From Neocallimastix lanati (nom. inval.) (taxonomy: Eukaryota; Neocallimastigomycota; Neocallimastigomycetes; Neocallimastigales; Neocallimastigaceae): a stretch of 64,000 nt of DNA. A model generated the notes under the pieces. That model saw nothing but the letters and a program-made list of their open reading frames with translations. It had not been told where the DNA came from and ran no database searches. Below are positions 11,561 to 23,967 of the stretch, in pieces. A program made the position numbers and the translations under genes. How positions within the stretch are numbered: position 1 is the stretch's first letter; each line of letters begins with the position of its first letter. The stretch lies in the NCBI GenBank assembly GCA_016946835.1, contig JACVTC010000021.1:254501-318500 (forward strand), given 5' to 3'.

Positions 11561-12149
11561 AAAAAGAAGAATAAATTTCTTTCATTTTAATACTTGGAAC
11601 AAATAATTTTAGTTTTAAATTTAAATAAAGAATATTTAAAAATTAATTTTTTTTAATAAAAGTTATGTTAATTACATCTTAACTAAGAAAATATAATTTA
11701 TTTTGTTAAAAATAATTATAAATTCCTAACAATTTGATAAGAATGTACTATTAAATTTATGATTTAGTTCCACTACATTCTATGTACATTATTATTTTTG
11801 TACTTTAGTAAATTTTTAAAATTCTATAAAAAGATTTACAAATTAAATCAAAATTATATTAAAAAATTTTATATTTTTTAATATAAATAAATTATATATT
11901 AATAGAAATCTTTTCAATAAATAACATTTTATATTTTAATTGATTTTTTTTTTTTTTTAACGGCAGCAAACTTGTTTCATCTTTATTAATTAAATATATG
12001 ATAAAATACATGCAATAAAAGAAAAAAAGATAAAAAAAAATAAACAAAACAAAAAAAACACAAAATAAAATAAAATAATGGTATAATAAATTCTAGTTTC
12101 ATTTAATTAATATCTGTAAGACTTCACAAGGGCATTATTATACTGAAGT

Positions 12150-12860
12150 ATAATAATTAATTTTAACTTCGCAATGTTAATCTTAATTTTAAGATACAAA
12201 ATTATGATCTTCATTGGTTGCGTTAGCCCTGCTGGCCTGTCTTACTGTTTCTTCAGCATTGACGCTCTTGGTAGTAGTAGTACGATTCGATTTGAACCTA
12301 TTGAACAAAGACCATTGCTGGCCAATAGCAATAGGTATAATCGATTGAAGAAGTGCCGCAGTAACCACCAAGAATGGAGTATCAGAATAAGCACCTGATT
12401 TCATCTGGCACTTAAATAGATCCTTCCATTCCCTTGTACTGTTATTAATACTTCGACCTCCAAGAAGGAAATTAAACACTTTTTCACACACACTTGAATC
12501 AACATACACATTATTTTCAATACTATTACTAACATTACTAATAATACATACTATTACTAATATTACTAAAACTATTATTACTATTACTATTATTACTATT
12601 ACTATTATTACTATTACTATTATTACTATTACTATTATTACTGTTGCCGTAATAATTATTACTATTAACAATATCATTTATTAGGTTGCCACGGTAAAAA
12701 GCATTATATAAAAATAAAATTTTATCATTAACTTTACTACGAATATGATTGAAAAATGAACAATCAATTAACCAATGACTTATCCATTGTTTATTAATTT
12801 TACAACAGAGACAAAAATTAGGACACATTTGATCTATTATTTTTGCAGCTTTAGCAATTC
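12150..12860 (-). pseudogene. LINE 3' fragment (C-terminal ORF end), microsatellite-expanded
   Basis: Read on the minus strand from about 12860, the sequence gives a LINE C-terminus: a CCHC-like cluster (CPNFCLCC...HWLIDC, about 12760-12828), an Asn/Ser run encoded by an expanded AAT/AGT repeat (about 12535-12655), then EWKDLF, TPFLVVTAALLQ and SVNAEETVRQASRAN (about 12200-12440). The last blocks match the LINE C-terminus at 46260-46490 (EWNVLF, KPFLVRSVALF, SVNAENTVRQASRAN), so both belong to one family. The reading frame shifts inside the Asn/Ser run, and the 5' part (reverse transcriptase) is absent. It is a 5'-truncated, inactive copy. Confidence 0.8.
12535..12655. repeat. ATTACT/ATT trinucleotide-type array inside the LINE fragment
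   Basis: A repeated pattern of ATTACTATTACTATT on the plus strand, read as alternating Asn and Ser codons on the minus strand (NSNNSNSNN). It is length-polymorphic in appearance and lies between the zinc-cluster and C-terminal blocks of the LINE remnant. Confidence 0.85.
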
Positions 12861-13785
12861 TAGCATCTAATCTATATATTTTAATTGATTTGATATTAAA
12901 TATTTTATTATTATCATAAATTCTATATTATTAGTATTAGTATCTTTTTATTCTATATTCAAATTAAATATTATATAAAAATACTAGATTAAATCTTTCG
13001 ATTAATCCTTTGTGATTATCATCATAGTAATATTAATAATTATATTCAATAATTATGTAATAAAATATTAATAACTAAATCATAAACTTATAATAAAAAA
13101 TTTATAATAATTAAGAATTATAATTAAAATATATAAATAATTTTCGTATTTTAAATAATAATACATCTTTTTTTTTATATATCAACAATTTTTTTTAAAA
13201 AAAAAAAAAAGAAAAAAAAAAAAAAAAAATAAAAATAATAATTAAAATTTTTTTTATTTATAATTTCAATAAATAAAATATTTTTTATTAAAATAGACAT
13301 TTAAAATTCATTAAGCAAATGAACAATTAATATTATTATTTGAATAAAAAAATATATATATATATAAATATATATATTCAATTCAAATATCTTTTTTTTT
13401 TTTTTTTTTTTTTTAATTTCTCAATGTTATTTTTACTTTTATTCCTTAAACACCAAAATTATTAAATTTTTCCTTTCTTTTTTTTTTATTTTTTTTTTAT
13501 TTTATTTATTTTTTATTATTTATTTATATATATTTTTTTCTATTATGAATTCACTTTACAATAGTAAAATATATTTTTGTATTAAATCATTTCTAATTAT
13601 TATACAAAAAAAAAAAAAAAAGCAAATTTGCTTTGAACATTTTGAATTTTTTTTTTTTTTTTAATTTTTTTTAATCAAAACTTCATAAAAAAATAAAAAT
13701 AAAAAAAAAAATATTTTTTAAACTATTTTTATTTTTTTTTCCATTTTTTTATAAATTTTTTTTTTTAACTCTTCATTTAATGAAT
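12861..13785. other. Low-complexity spacer downstream of the GH6 gene
   Basis: Long A and T homopolymer tracts (for example about 13195-13228 and 13391-13413) and (TA)n. No gene is seen. The last part contains the 3' untranslated region of the minus-strand GH6 gene; no specific polyadenylation signal can be picked out in such AT-rich sequence. Confidence 0.6.
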
Positions 13786-15246
13786 TTAAAGTGGTGGATT
13801 GGCATTCTTAAGACCTTCTTCGAAGAACTTTTGGAACCATTGACCGGCTTCTGGAGCTGGCTTCATGGCAGTTTCGTGACCACAATAACCATCATAACGC
13901 TTAGCACTAGTATCTGAGGTACCATCAGATTCACCAATTGGCTTAACCCAGTAGAAGGCATCAAGGTATTCCATACCAGAGATTGGACTGGCTTTTGGTC
14001 TGGCACCAATACCACAACCGGTTTGGTTACACCATTCACCTGGGTGCTTACGGTCAGTCTTCTTACCATTACGAGAGGTATCAGAGAAGAAGTAGACAGA
14101 TTGAATACCGGCACTAGTAAAGTCCTTGTGCATAGCTTCTAAGTATCTCTTTTCATCTGGACATGGGTTCCATTCAGTATCTGGACCACGTGAAAGAGTT
14201 GGGTCTTCCCATGGAGTGTAGTTAGCAACGTTATCAACGAAACCACGAACCTTAGCTGGTGCACCAGATTGAATAACCTTAGCATAGACCTTTGCAGCCT
14301 TTTCACGGTTATCATCCCAACCTAACCAGAAGGCGTGACCAATATCAAGATATAAGGCTACATTTGGGAAGACACCAAGCTTCTTAAGTAAGTAGGCGTG
14401 TCCATCAAAGTAGTAATTTTGAGAATCAGCACAAGCTGGAGTACTTTCAATGTTAGTAACCATGTTAGCAAGGGAATCTGGTTCAATAACAAGAACAACA
14501 GGTTGAGACTTGTAAGTCTTTAAGTGACCTTCAATAACATCAATATATTCTGACTTGTAACGTTCCATATCAGAGTCATTGGCAAGAAGTTCACCATTAG
14601 AGGCAAGAGCGTGACAATCACGACCTGGTAAATCATAAACAACAAAGACAGTTAAAACTGGGGTACCACCACTATTTTGTTGAGAGAGAGCACCTTCTAA
14701 GTTTGGTTGTAACCAACTTTGCATGTTTTTAATGTTATCTAACCAAATAGCATTGGAGTAAGTCTTCATCTTTTCAGCCTTAGCAATAAGGGAAGAGTCA
14801 GACATTTGGGAAATGGCATTGTCAACTTCTTCAACATAGTATGGATTAATATAGAATTCAACATTGGCAAATGGATTACCATTAATAGTGTATTGTTCAC
14901 CAATAGCGGCACTACCACCACCAGAACCAGAACCAGAACCGCCCTTAATAATACCACACCAATCACCATTTTCAACACCCCAGTCACCATCATTATCAGT
15001 GTAAACAACATTCTTGTGACTACAGCATGGGTAACCTAATGCTTGAGACCAGCAAGCAGCAGAAGAACCACTAGTGGAACCGATACCACACCAATTATTA
15101 TTTTCAACACCCCACTTTCCATCATTATCGGTGTAAACGACAGTGTTACCTTTACAACATGGGTAACCTAATCTTTCTGAGAAACAGGCAGCAGAAACCT
15201 TAGCGGTTAATGCAGCAATAGCAGTCAAAGCAAATGAAGCCTTCAT
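13786..15246 (-). CDS. cel6A: GH6 cellulase (cellobiohydrolase-type) with two N-terminal fungal dockerins
   Basis: A 486-residue secreted enzyme, ATG at 15246-15244, no intron. Order of parts: signal peptide (1-19, [13 protein letters not shown]...); two dockerin modules of 35 residues (21-55 and 65-99, each starting C and carrying GYPCC, VYTDNDG, WGVEN and WCGI); a Gly/Ser linker (about 102-112); and a GH6 catalytic domain (about 115-486). In the domain, D210 (PGRDC) and D257 (VIEPDSLAN) align with the catalytic-site aspartates D175 and D221 of Trichoderma Cel6A, followed by [13 protein letters not shown]6 enzymes release cellobiose from cellulose chains by inversion. The dockerins should bind scaffoldin in the extracellular cellulosome. 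C/G-ending codons are far commoner here than in the neighbouring genes, suggesting high expression. It most resembles the CelA/CelC type of Orpinomyces and Neocallimastix. Exo versus endo action cannot be settled by eye. Confidence 0.96.
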   Translation of the reverse strand: MKASFALTAIAALTAKVSAACFSERLGYPCCKGNTVVYTDNDGKWGVENNNWCGIGSTSGSSAACWSQALGYPCCSHKNVVYTDNDGDWGVENGDWCGIIKGGSGSGSGGGSAAIGEQYTINGNPFANVEFYINPYYVEEVDNAISQMSDSSLIAKAEKMKTYSNAIWLDNIKNMQSWLQPNLEGALSQQNSGGTPVLTVFVVYDLPGRDCHALASNGELLANDSDMERYKSEYIDVIEGHLKTYKSQPVVLVIEPDSLANMVTNIESTPACADSQNYYFDGHAYLLKKLGVFPNVALYLDIGHAFWLGWDDNREKAAKVYAKVIQSGAPAKVRGFVDNVANYTPWEDPTLSRGPDTEWNPCPDEKRYLEAMHKDFTSAGIQSVYFFSDTSRNGKKTDRKHPGEWCNQTGCGIGARPKASPISGMEYLDAFYWVKPIGESDGTSDTSAKRYDGYCGHETAMKPAPEAGQWFQKFFEEGLKNANPPL

Positions 15247-15861
15247 TATAATACAAAAATAATTTTATAAATTTTTATATATTACAAATTATTATTTTAT
15301 AAATTTATTCTTTGATAGAACAAAAAAAAAAAAAAAAAAAAAAAAAGAAAAGAGGAAATTTATATTTATAAACAGCTGTATTTGATTTTTAAACTTTTTA
15401 TTGTTTAGAAAAGTATAAATTAAAAAATCTTTTTTTTTTTTTTAAAAAAAATATAATAATAAAGTTTATATATAAATAAATATTAAAAAATTTTAAAAAC
15501 TATTAAAGTTAATTATTATAAGAAAAAAAAAATAAAATAAAATAAAATAAAATATAATATAATAAAATAAAAAATATAATAAAATAAAAATAAAATAAAA
15601 CAAAATAAGAAAAAAATTCTATATATAAAAATAAAATATAGATTATTTAAAATTATAAACAATTTATTTTTCTCCAGTTTTAAAAAATTTATAAATTTAT
15701 TATTAAATATAATTATTTATAACTTTTTATTTTTTAATTTTTAAAGTTTCTAAATTATTCTTATATTTTATTTTATTTTATTTTATTTTTTTTTTAATAA
15801 TATAATTAAAGCAATAATTTCTATTTTAAAAATAAAATAATAGAATATTAATAAAACTTTA

Positions 15862-16163
15862 TAATAATTTTTTTAATTATATAAGGGATAAAATATTTTT
15901 TTATTTATTTCTTTTTATATATATTATGTATGTACAAAATGTTAATTAGAAATAATAATTAAATATGATAATGTATAAACCATATAAATTTAACAAAATA
16001 TAATTTTTTTCTAATAATTTTTTTAATTATATAAGGGATAAAATATTTTTTTATTTATTTCTTTTTATATATATTATGTATGTACAAAATGTTAATTAGA
16101 AATAATAATTAAATATGATAATGTATAAACCATATAAATTTAACAAAATATAATTTTTTTCTA
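15862..16163. repeat. Perfect 150-bp tandem duplication
   Basis: 15862-16011 is repeated at 16012-16161 with no difference seen by eye (both begin TAATAATTTTTTTAATTATA and contain TATGTATGTACAAAATG). A weaker third relative lies at about 16440-16570. Non-coding. Confidence 0.93.
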
Positions 16164-17519
16164 AAATAACATCTAAAGTATAATTTTAAAAATATAAACT
16201 ATTTAAAGAAAAAATCTCAAATATAATTTAAAAATATATTTTTTATAAAAATCTTTATCAATATTTAATATTATATAATTTTTTATAATTAAAAAAAAAA
16301 AAAAAAAAAAAGGAAAAGACTCTTTTTTTAAATTTTATTTATACATTTTATGATATTTTTAAATCTTTTTTATTTTATTTTATAATAAAGTTAATCAATA
16401 ATTACTATTTTTAAAAGTTTAAATATAAAATTATATAACATTTTTACATGTTTTGCATAATTAAAAAGTTTTTACTTGGAATGAAAAATTTTTTATTTAT
16501 TTCATTTATATATATAAAATATTAATTAGAAATAATTATATATATATTTTTATATAAATCTTTTTTAATAAAATATAATTTTTTCATATTAAAAATATAG
16601 AATTATAAAAATCATCTTGATTAAGAATTAATTTCTAATTTCTTATTTTTATTTTTATTTTTTTTTTGATTATTTTGGTTTTTTTTTTTTAAAAAAAAGA
16701 AAAAAAGAAAGCATACTTTTTTATTTTTAATTTTATGTATTTGATTTTGAAAACAATAAAAAATAAAATCGAAATTTTTTCTTTTTTTTTTTTTTTTTTT
16801 TTTTTACATTTAAAATATAATCTTTAAGTGTTAACTTTAATAATTAAAATCAAATTTAAATAAAATAAATATATATATATCTAAAAAAAAAAAAAAAAAA
16901 AATTTAAAAAATAGAAATTAAATAAAAAATGTATTTAAATATATATTTATATATTATAATATCATTAAAATTCAAGTTAAATCTTATTTTTTAATTTTTT
17001 TTTATAATAATTATTTTATTCAAATAGAAAATAAAATATAAATATTAATAAATAGTTTATTTGTTTTACTATTGATATTTTTCAAAGTAATTTCAATAGT
17101 GTTTAATTTAATATTTAATTAAAAATAAAATAGAAGTATAAATCAAAAAATTTCATTATATCAAAATATTATTATACAATTATTGCTTTCATATATATAC
17201 ATCGTAGTAAATTTATACTATTAGTATATTTAGACCATTTAAATGTCAAGTAATATAAATAATAAAAAAAAAATTCTCTATAAATTTATAAATATATATG
17301 CAATGAAGTTTTACAAAGATTTGAAATATATTTATATATATGCATATGCATAGATTATTTCTATGTCGTTTTTTAATTTTTTAATAAAAAATTTTTATTG
17401 GAAAATTATATTAAGAATCCATAAGCATTAGCTTTTTAATATTTTGTTAAATTATAATATTTTATTCAAAAAATGTATAATATAAAGTCTCAAAGTAAAA
17501 TATAAAATCTCTTTAATTA

Positions 17520-17605
17520 ATTTTTTTTTTATTGACTGAAGACTTACGTCTCCCCCATATATTTAACTGCCATACCAGTACGGCTTCGACGCTCGCAATT
17601 ATTAA
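17520..17605 (-). mobile_element. Poly-A-tailed short element (SINE or LINE 3' tail), copy 1
   Basis: On the minus strand the order is GCGAGCGTCGAAGCCGTACT, GGTATGGCAG, TTAAATATATGGGGGAGACG, TAAGTCTTCAGTCAAT, then A10. The same arrangement, with A15, occurs at 35930-36035, also on the minus strand. Much less AT-rich than its surroundings. The GAGCGTC start resembles CAGGAGCGTCAATGCTGAA inside the LINE tail at 46420, so a link to that LINE is possible but unproven. Confidence 0.6.
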
Positions 17606-18284
17606 TAATTTATTATATTTATATATATATACAACAATTTTTGTTAATACTTTATTATATATATATATAATAAATCATTAATAAAAGTTGAAACTATTTC
17701 ATTTAATCTATACCTCAAAAAATCATTTGTATTATAAATAGACAAAAATTATATTCAAAGTAATTTTAGCTCTTATTTTATTATATTTATTATTTTATTA
17801 TTATTACAGGTATTAATATTTTCTTCTTCATCTTTAAAAATTATAATACTTTTATTAATTTGTTCATTTGTGTATATTAAAAAGTTCTTTTCCTACTTTA
17901 AATATATTAATATATAGAGATTAATATATTTGAAAGTCTATTTTAAATAAATAAATAAATATATAAATAATTTATTAAATAAATAAATAAATAAACAAAT
18001 AATTATTTATTTAATTATGTCCAAATTCAAATTATATTTTTTTAAATAAAGTAGTATTAATTATTGTGTACAAAACTTTAAATACTATTAATTTTTTTTA
18101 AACAATATTAAATGATAAAAATATATATATATTATATATATTATATATATTATAATATATATATTAATCATTTTCATTTACTTTCATTATTGTTTCAAAA
18201 ATTAATACTTTTTGACCTTTCATTATTATGTTATAAATTTTATGTTTACATTAATTTTATGTATTTTATAGAATTTATGATGTT

Positions 18285-18425
18285 ACATAAATTTATCTTA
18301 TATCACGTTATTTCTGGATCATTTTATAAATCCTATGATAATTAATCAAGTGATTAATTAATTTATTTTTATGTAGTTATTAATAAAATAATTTATTAAT
18401 AATTAAGGTTTTTATTTCCATTTCA
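18285..18425. repeat. Dispersed 140-bp repeat, copy 1
   Basis: Nearly identical to 58496-58640. Both contain TTTCTGGATCATTTTATAAA, then TCCTATGATAATTAATCAAG and TGATTAATTAATTTATTTTT, with a short palindrome (AATTAATC...GATTAATT) in the middle. Type of element unknown. Confidence 0.8.
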
Positions 18426-18828
18426 ATATCACTTTTTTTTTTTTAATTTAAAATAGAATTTCTAAAAAAGGTATGATTTTATTTAATTAATTTTTTTGTT
18501 ACACAAAATTTTTTTTTTTTTTAGAAAAAATAAAAAATAAAAAATAAAAAATAAAAAATAAAAAATAAAATTTTGAATTTATCATGAATCAGAATTTTTT
18601 TTTTTTTTTTGATCTTCTTTTTTTTTTTTTTTTTTTTAAATCTATCAAATTTCTATAGGCTATATTTAAATCATATTTACTTTAATAATCAAGTTTTGTT
18701 GAAAATATGAAAAGAATAACAAAATTTTTATATGAATTAAATTTTATATTTTTATATTATATATATTTATATCATCTTTTTTCTTTAAAGAATATTTTAT
18801 AATAGTATTTAGTGTAGTGTATTAAAGT

Positions 18829-18970
18829 TTATTTATATTTATTAACTTGTTAGTAATATATCTTTAAAAATATAATAAAAAATTAATTATATTAATATAT
18901 ATATATAAAGATATTAATTAATATATCTATAAAGATATTACTAACAAATTAATAAATATAAATAAAGTAT
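18829..18970. repeat. Long inverted repeat (hairpin), arms about 35 bp
   Basis: The left arm (about 18829-18865, including TTATTAACTTGTTAGTAATA) and right arm (about 18928-18966, including TATTACTAACAAATTAATAA) pair with one mismatch and a two-base gap. The roughly 60-bp loop is A/T. It could be a small foldback or MITE-like element. Confidence 0.7.
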
Positions 18971-19615
18971 TAATATTTATTTAAAATTATTTAATTTTTT
19001 CATATTATCATTCTATTTTTCTACTAATTATTTTTCTTTTCTTTTCTTTTCTTTTCATGTTAATTTTCAAATAAAAAAAATTTATTTTTTATTTTTTTTT
19101 TTTTTTAGTAAAAAAGAAGTCAGTAACAATATTTTAGCAATAAAAACTAAAATTTAATAATTTAAAATGAACAAAATCTTTGATTGAACTTTTCTATATT
19201 TGACTAAAAAAAGTTTCATATTTATTTTACTTATTTTCTTTTCTTTTTTCTTTTTTTTTATTTTTACTTTTCGTTACATTTTATTTTTTTTTTTTTTTTT
19301 TTTTTTTTTTTATTATTTTATATTTTTAAATTAAATTTAATGATTCAAAAATTTTATATATAATGAATTATATTAATTAAAGTTTAAAAAAAAAAAAAAA
19401 ATTAAAAATTTAATAATTTAAAATAAAATAAAAATTAAAATAAAAATTAAAAAATTAAAAATATTAAAATAATAAAAAAAATTAAAATAAAATAAAATAA
19501 AAATTAAAAATTAAAAAATATAAAAAGGAATGAAAAAGACGAAAATAATAATAATAAAAAAAAAAAATTAAAATTAAAATTAAATAAATAATTAAATAAA
19601 ATAAGAAAATAAAAA

Positions 19616-19659
<44 letters not shown>

Positions 19660-19752
19660 AGAAAAATCGAAATATCACCAAAAAAAAAAAAATTAAACTA
19701 ATAAAGAAAGTAAAAAAAAAAAAAATAAATAAATAAAAAGTAACATAATAAA

Positions 19753-22269
19753 ATGAACATAACTTGCTTTAATATTATTTCAAGATTAAAAAATTTTAAT
19801 CACTTTAATATTATTTCAAGATTAAAAAAATTTAATCAAAGAAATTTAATTGAATCAAATGAATCTCTATTAAAAGAGGATTCAAATAAAAAATTATTAA
19901 TTTCAAATTATTATAAAGATATTGAATATTCTGAGAATGAAAAGATATATATGAATATTATTTCAGAAGAAAAATCATTAAAAAAATTTAAAAAACGTTT
20001 AAACCAATGTAATATTGATTTAAACGAATTAATTAGAAATTCATCAAAAAAAATTATTTTCGGAAATGAAATTGCAATTATTAACTACTTATTATGCTAC
20101 ACAATCGAATATAATAATTCTTCTGATATATTTAAATATATAATTGAAATATGTCATTTCAGAGAATTTAATGACTTGGAAAAATTTAATTGTTTATTGT
20201 TTGCGGTTTTTAGAAATCGTATGGATAAAGCTGATATATTATTACAAAATAATATTAAATTAAGATATTATTATTTTGATTATTTTGATAGTTTAGATAA
20301 TAATAGACAAATTGAATATATATATAATAAGGGAATAAAAGATGTAAATGATATTCAAGACGTCTTAGACAGTTGGTCATGCTCAAAAAGGGTCAAAAAA
20401 AATAATAAATTTGATGATCAATTATTTAAAACTTTATTCAATTGCTACGATAGATTAATTAAACTTAATAATAATAAGAAATTAATAGGTGTTCATAAAA
20501 TTAAAATTAGTGATGATTACTACGAAAAAGCAATTAAAATTGAAAGCTATTCCATTATCAAAACTCTTTTTTCATATGATCCTTGTGAAAAAGAAGAAAT
20601 GATATATAAAATAAAAAATCTTAAATTACTATATTATGTCATTTATTTTGGTTTTAGAAAGAAAGATATCCATATAGAAGATTTACTTTTTTTTATAGGT
20701 AATATATTAAGCTACGAACAACTTCAATTTGAAAGCATTATTTCTAAAGAAATAATTTTAGAGTTAAATCGCTATGACAGAGATAATACCGTTTCTAAAT
20801 ATATAGTTAATACATTTTTTATGTTGTATTCAAAAAACATTAAAAAAATTAATCAATTAATTGATTATATTGTTAGGATATTAAATATTGCCATTAAAAG
20901 AAATCATTTAAAATTAGTTAAGTATTTATTGGAGAGTGATGAATTTAAAGAACTAATTAATAAATATTATAAAAATTTATTAGAGAGGACATTTGAAATA
21001 CCAATTAATATTTATGATAAAGAATTTAATAAATATATCTTAAGATGTCTCGATATTAAGAATCTTACCCCATTAGAAAACGCTATAAAACATGATAATA
21101 CTCCAGTAATAATGGTATTGATTAATAATGGTGCTGAAATTAATCATATCAATGAAAAAAGTAAAAACTCAATATTAATGAATGCCATTGAAAACAATAA
21201 TACAGAATGTATTGATTTGCTATTACAACAAAAAATAGATATAAATTATGTTAATCCAATAAATCAGAAAAATGCATTAATAGTAGCGATTGAAAAAAAA
21301 AATTATGAAATTTTTAAATCCTTAATTAAAAATGGAGCAGATGTAAATTATATTCAACAAGATACTGATAAATCAGTTTTAATGTATGCTTTGGATAGTG
21401 GCGATTACAGAATAATTAATTATTTAATTAGTTGTGGTGCAAATGTGAATTATATTCAAGAAAATAATAAAAAATCAATATTAGAATATGCAATTGAACT
21501 TTCTTCAGAAAAATATAATAATAAACAAGCGTCAAACCAAATAATTTTACGTCAAGAGTTCTTTATTTCACATAATAAATACATAAATCAATTAAAAATA
21601 TTTGAATTATTAGTAAGTAATGGTGCCGATATTAACTATGAGAATAAGAAAACTAAAAAAACAATGTTAATAAAAGTTATTGGATTTCAAAATAAAGAGT
21701 TTTTATCTAATTTTTTAAAATTTAATGTTGATATCAACAAAAAAAATTCTGAAAACAAATCAGCAATAGGAATTGTCTTAAATGAATGTGTTAAATTAAA
21801 AGAATACATTAATAAAATATCAAAAAATAATGGACCATGGTATGAATCACCTTATATGTCAAGTAATTTTAATTATATTAATAGTATGCAAGAACAAAAT
21901 ATAGAAACATATAGTCATTTTGTTAAGATGTATAAAATAAATAGGGATATTTTTGAGATATTAATAAAAAGTAATGCAAAAAATCAGAATTCATCAGAAT
22001 TATATATGGATGAAAGTATTCCTCGTATAATTATTAGTAATGGTCGTTTAGATTTATTAAAAATTTTAGTTAAGAATAATTTTGATATAAATACTAAAGA
22101 CCATAACGGTGATACGATTTTAAATTATGCCATTAATTCAGAAGATAAAGATATAGCGGAATACATTTTAAGTTTTTCTAATTTAAAAGTTAATGATACA
22201 AAGGATAGTGATAGTGAAGAAGAATTGCTTAATCTTCTCATCAAAAGAACTGATGAGGATTACTTTTAA
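19753..22269 (+). CDS. Ankyrin-repeat protein
   Basis: An 838-residue protein in one exon, ATG at 19753, TAA immediately followed by an A/T tract. The first 50 residues contain a near-duplicate (FNIISRLKNFN / FNIISRLKKFN). Residues about 60-400 have degenerate helical repeats. From about 430 to 610 there are clear ankyrin units (LENAIKHDNTPVIMVLINNG, GADVNYI, GANVNYI, GADINYE), with a further unit near 770-800 (INTKDHNGDTILNYAI). The C-terminus is acidic (DSDSEEE). No signal peptide or catalytic domain is seen. Ankyrin repeats mediate protein-protein contacts; large families occur in gut fungi. Codons are strongly A/T-ending, matching the intergenic DNA and unlike the cellulase genes. The partner and role are unknown. 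Confidence 0.88.
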   Translation: MNITCFNIISRLKNFNHFNIISRLKKFNQRNLIESNESLLKEDSNKKLLISNYYKDIEYSENEKIYMNIISEEKSLKKFKKRLNQCNIDLNELIRNSSKKIIFGNEIAIINYLLCYTIEYNNSSDIFKYIIEICHFREFNDLEKFNCLLFAVFRNRMDKADILLQNNIKLRYYYFDYFDSLDNNRQIEYIYNKGIKDVNDIQDVLDSWSCSKRVKKNNKFDDQLFKTLFNCYDRLIKLNNNKKLIGVHKIKISDDYYEKAIKIESYSIIKTLFSYDPCEKEEMIYKIKNLKLLYYVIYFGFRKKDIHIEDLLFFIGNILSYEQLQFESIISKEIILELNRYDRDNTVSKYIVNTFFMLYSKNIKKINQLIDYIVRILNIAIKRNHLKLVKYLLESDEFKELINKYYKNLLERTFEIPINIYDKEFNKYILRCLDIKNLTPLENAIKHDNTPVIMVLINNGAEINHINEKSKNSILMNAIENNNTECIDLLLQQKIDINYVNPINQKNALIVAIEKKNYEIFKSLIKNGADVNYIQQDTDKSVLMYALDSGDYRIINYLISCGANVNYIQENNKKSILEYAIELSSEKYNNKQASNQIILRQEFFISHNKYINQLKIFELLVSNGADINYENKKTKKTMLIKVIGFQNKEFLSNFLKFNVDINKKNSENKSAIGIVLNECVKLKEYINKISKNNGPWYESPYMSSNFNYINSMQEQNIETYSHFVKMYKINRDIFEILIKSNAKNQNSSELYMDESIPRIIISNGRLDLLKILVKNNFDINTKDHNGDTILNYAINSEDKDIAEYILSFSNLKVNDTKDSDSEEELLNLLIKRTDEDYF

Positions 22270-22274
22270 AATAA

Positions 22275-22310
<36 letters not shown>

Positions 22311-22935
22311 CTTTTTTTGCTTTTAAAAGTAGCATTTTCAAATATTATTATATTAATTATATTTATATATTTATACTTAAATATAAAAATATAATAGATA
22401 TCTGAAGAAAAAAATATTTATATATATATTTTTAAAGATATCAATCTTAGTAACTAGTATATAAATAATATCTTATAAAAGAGCATTAATTAAAGCTTTA
22501 TTTATAATTATTATATTATATACTAATTATATAGACATTAGTATTATAAAATACTAATAATACTAATACAATTATAATAAATATAATATTAAAAATAATA
22601 TATTAATATAACATAAATAACATTACTAATATATATAACAATAATAATATATAAATATTATCTATTCAATAATATATATAAAAACAATATTCATTAGATA
22701 TATTCATTTGCATTTAAATATGCTATTTTGAATATACTAATGATTTATTGGAATATAATAAAATTATATTGTATATTGATAAACTATAAAAACAAATGTA
22801 TATAATGTAATAATAACAATATTAGTATTTCTAAAATACATCCTGTATATTAATTTTTCTAATAATTGTTTATTATATATATAATTCAAATTTTAATATT
22901 TTGTTTTATACCTTGCCATTTGTTTTAATCTATTC

Positions 22936-22983
<48 letters not shown>

Positions 22984-23930
22984 TTAAAAAAAATAATAGA
23001 AATATTTTTATTAAATTTTATAACTTTTATTTTTGAATTTAAAAATAAAAAATAAAAGATTTAATTAAAAAATAAAATAAAATACAATAAAATAAAATAA
23101 AAAATAAAATTATTCTTAGAAGTAAAAAAAAAAAAAAATAAAAAAAAATAAAAATAAAAAATATAATTATTCTTAGAAGTAAAAAAAATAAAAAAAAAAT
23201 AAAAATAAAAAAGCAAAAAATAAAAAAATTATTTTTTGTATACATTCAATTATCAATAACTTAAATAATAATTAATATTTTTTTTTTATTATATAAGTAT
23301 ACTTATCAATTATTAAAAGTTTTAATAATAATTAATATTGGTAAGTAATAATAATAATTAAAATAAATTATTATTACTTATTATTATTAATTATTATTAA
23401 ATTTTTTTTTTTTATTGTATAAGATATTTTAAAGTTTAATTTTTTCTGAATGTTTTTATATAAATAAATGTTTTGGTAAATTTTTTTTAAAAAAAAAATG
23501 AAAAAAAAAAAAAAATTTATTAAAAAGATATTTCTAATTTTAATTTTTTCTATCTCATGAAATTAACAATATAAAAAAATATATATGTATAAACATGTAT
23601 TAAATAAAATATATCATTTGTTTTTATTTTTTAATTGTTTATTAATTTATTATTTTTACTTCATATACATATTTTGTTTATTTTATTTAAAATAATAATT
23701 TTAATTAAAATAAATATGTATATAATATTATATTTAGGTATATCTTTTTATAAAAAAAAAAAAAAAAAAAAAAGTAAATATATTACACTTGTAAAAAAAT
23801 ATATGTATTTAATGATTTATCTAATGTATGATTAATATAACAAAATAACAAAATATTTGTTTTTTTTATAAAAATATATATATTTAATGGCTTATCTAAT
23901 GTATGATTAATATAACAAAATAACAAAATA

Positions 23931-23962
<32 letters not shown>

Positions 23963-23967
23963 ATGAA
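22270..23967. other. AT-rich spacer
   Basis: No gene is seen. Contains an (AAT)n run at about 22936-22983, two short repeats of TTCTTAGAAGTAAAAAAA (about 23112 and 23170), A/T homopolymers, and a tandem duplication in the presumed 3' untranslated region of the next gene. Confidence 0.6.
23796..23935. repeat. Tandem duplication of about 70 bp
   Basis: Two copies contain TTATCTAATGTATGATTAAT and ATAACAAAATAACAAAATAT, at about 23815-23860 and 23891-23933. They sit just past the stop codon of the minus-strand secreted-protein gene and so may lie in its 3' untranslated region. Confidence 0.8.

Larger units (their letters stand above)
8516..12149. other. Gene-free AT-rich region with decayed transposon traces
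   Basis: No coding frame is supportable here. Mostly A/T, with islands of ordinary complexity at about 8640-8750, 9270-9320, 9720-9775, 10750-10790 and 11255-11295 that look like worn transposon ends. One contains a short GGTCTC/CCACCGGG-type GC cluster, but no protein similarity was recognised. A three-unit tandem repeat (11395-11560) and a possible LTR (9270-9780) are listed separately. Confidence 0.6.
15247..19752. other. 4.5 kb gene-poor AT-rich region
   Basis: No supportable protein gene. The first few hundred bases are the upstream region of the minus-strand GH6 gene; its promoter was not recognised. The rest holds a perfect 150-bp tandem duplication (15862-16163), a poly-A-tailed short element (17520-17605, minus), a repeat shared with 58496-58640 (18285-18425), a long inverted repeat (18829-18970) and many homopolymers. 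The A-rich leader of the ankyrin gene occupies about 19380-19752. Confidence 0.6.

Noticed and set aside
18112-18345. 77-codon plus-strand frame
   Set aside because: Mostly (TA)n read as Tyr/Ile, and it overlaps the dispersed non-coding repeat.
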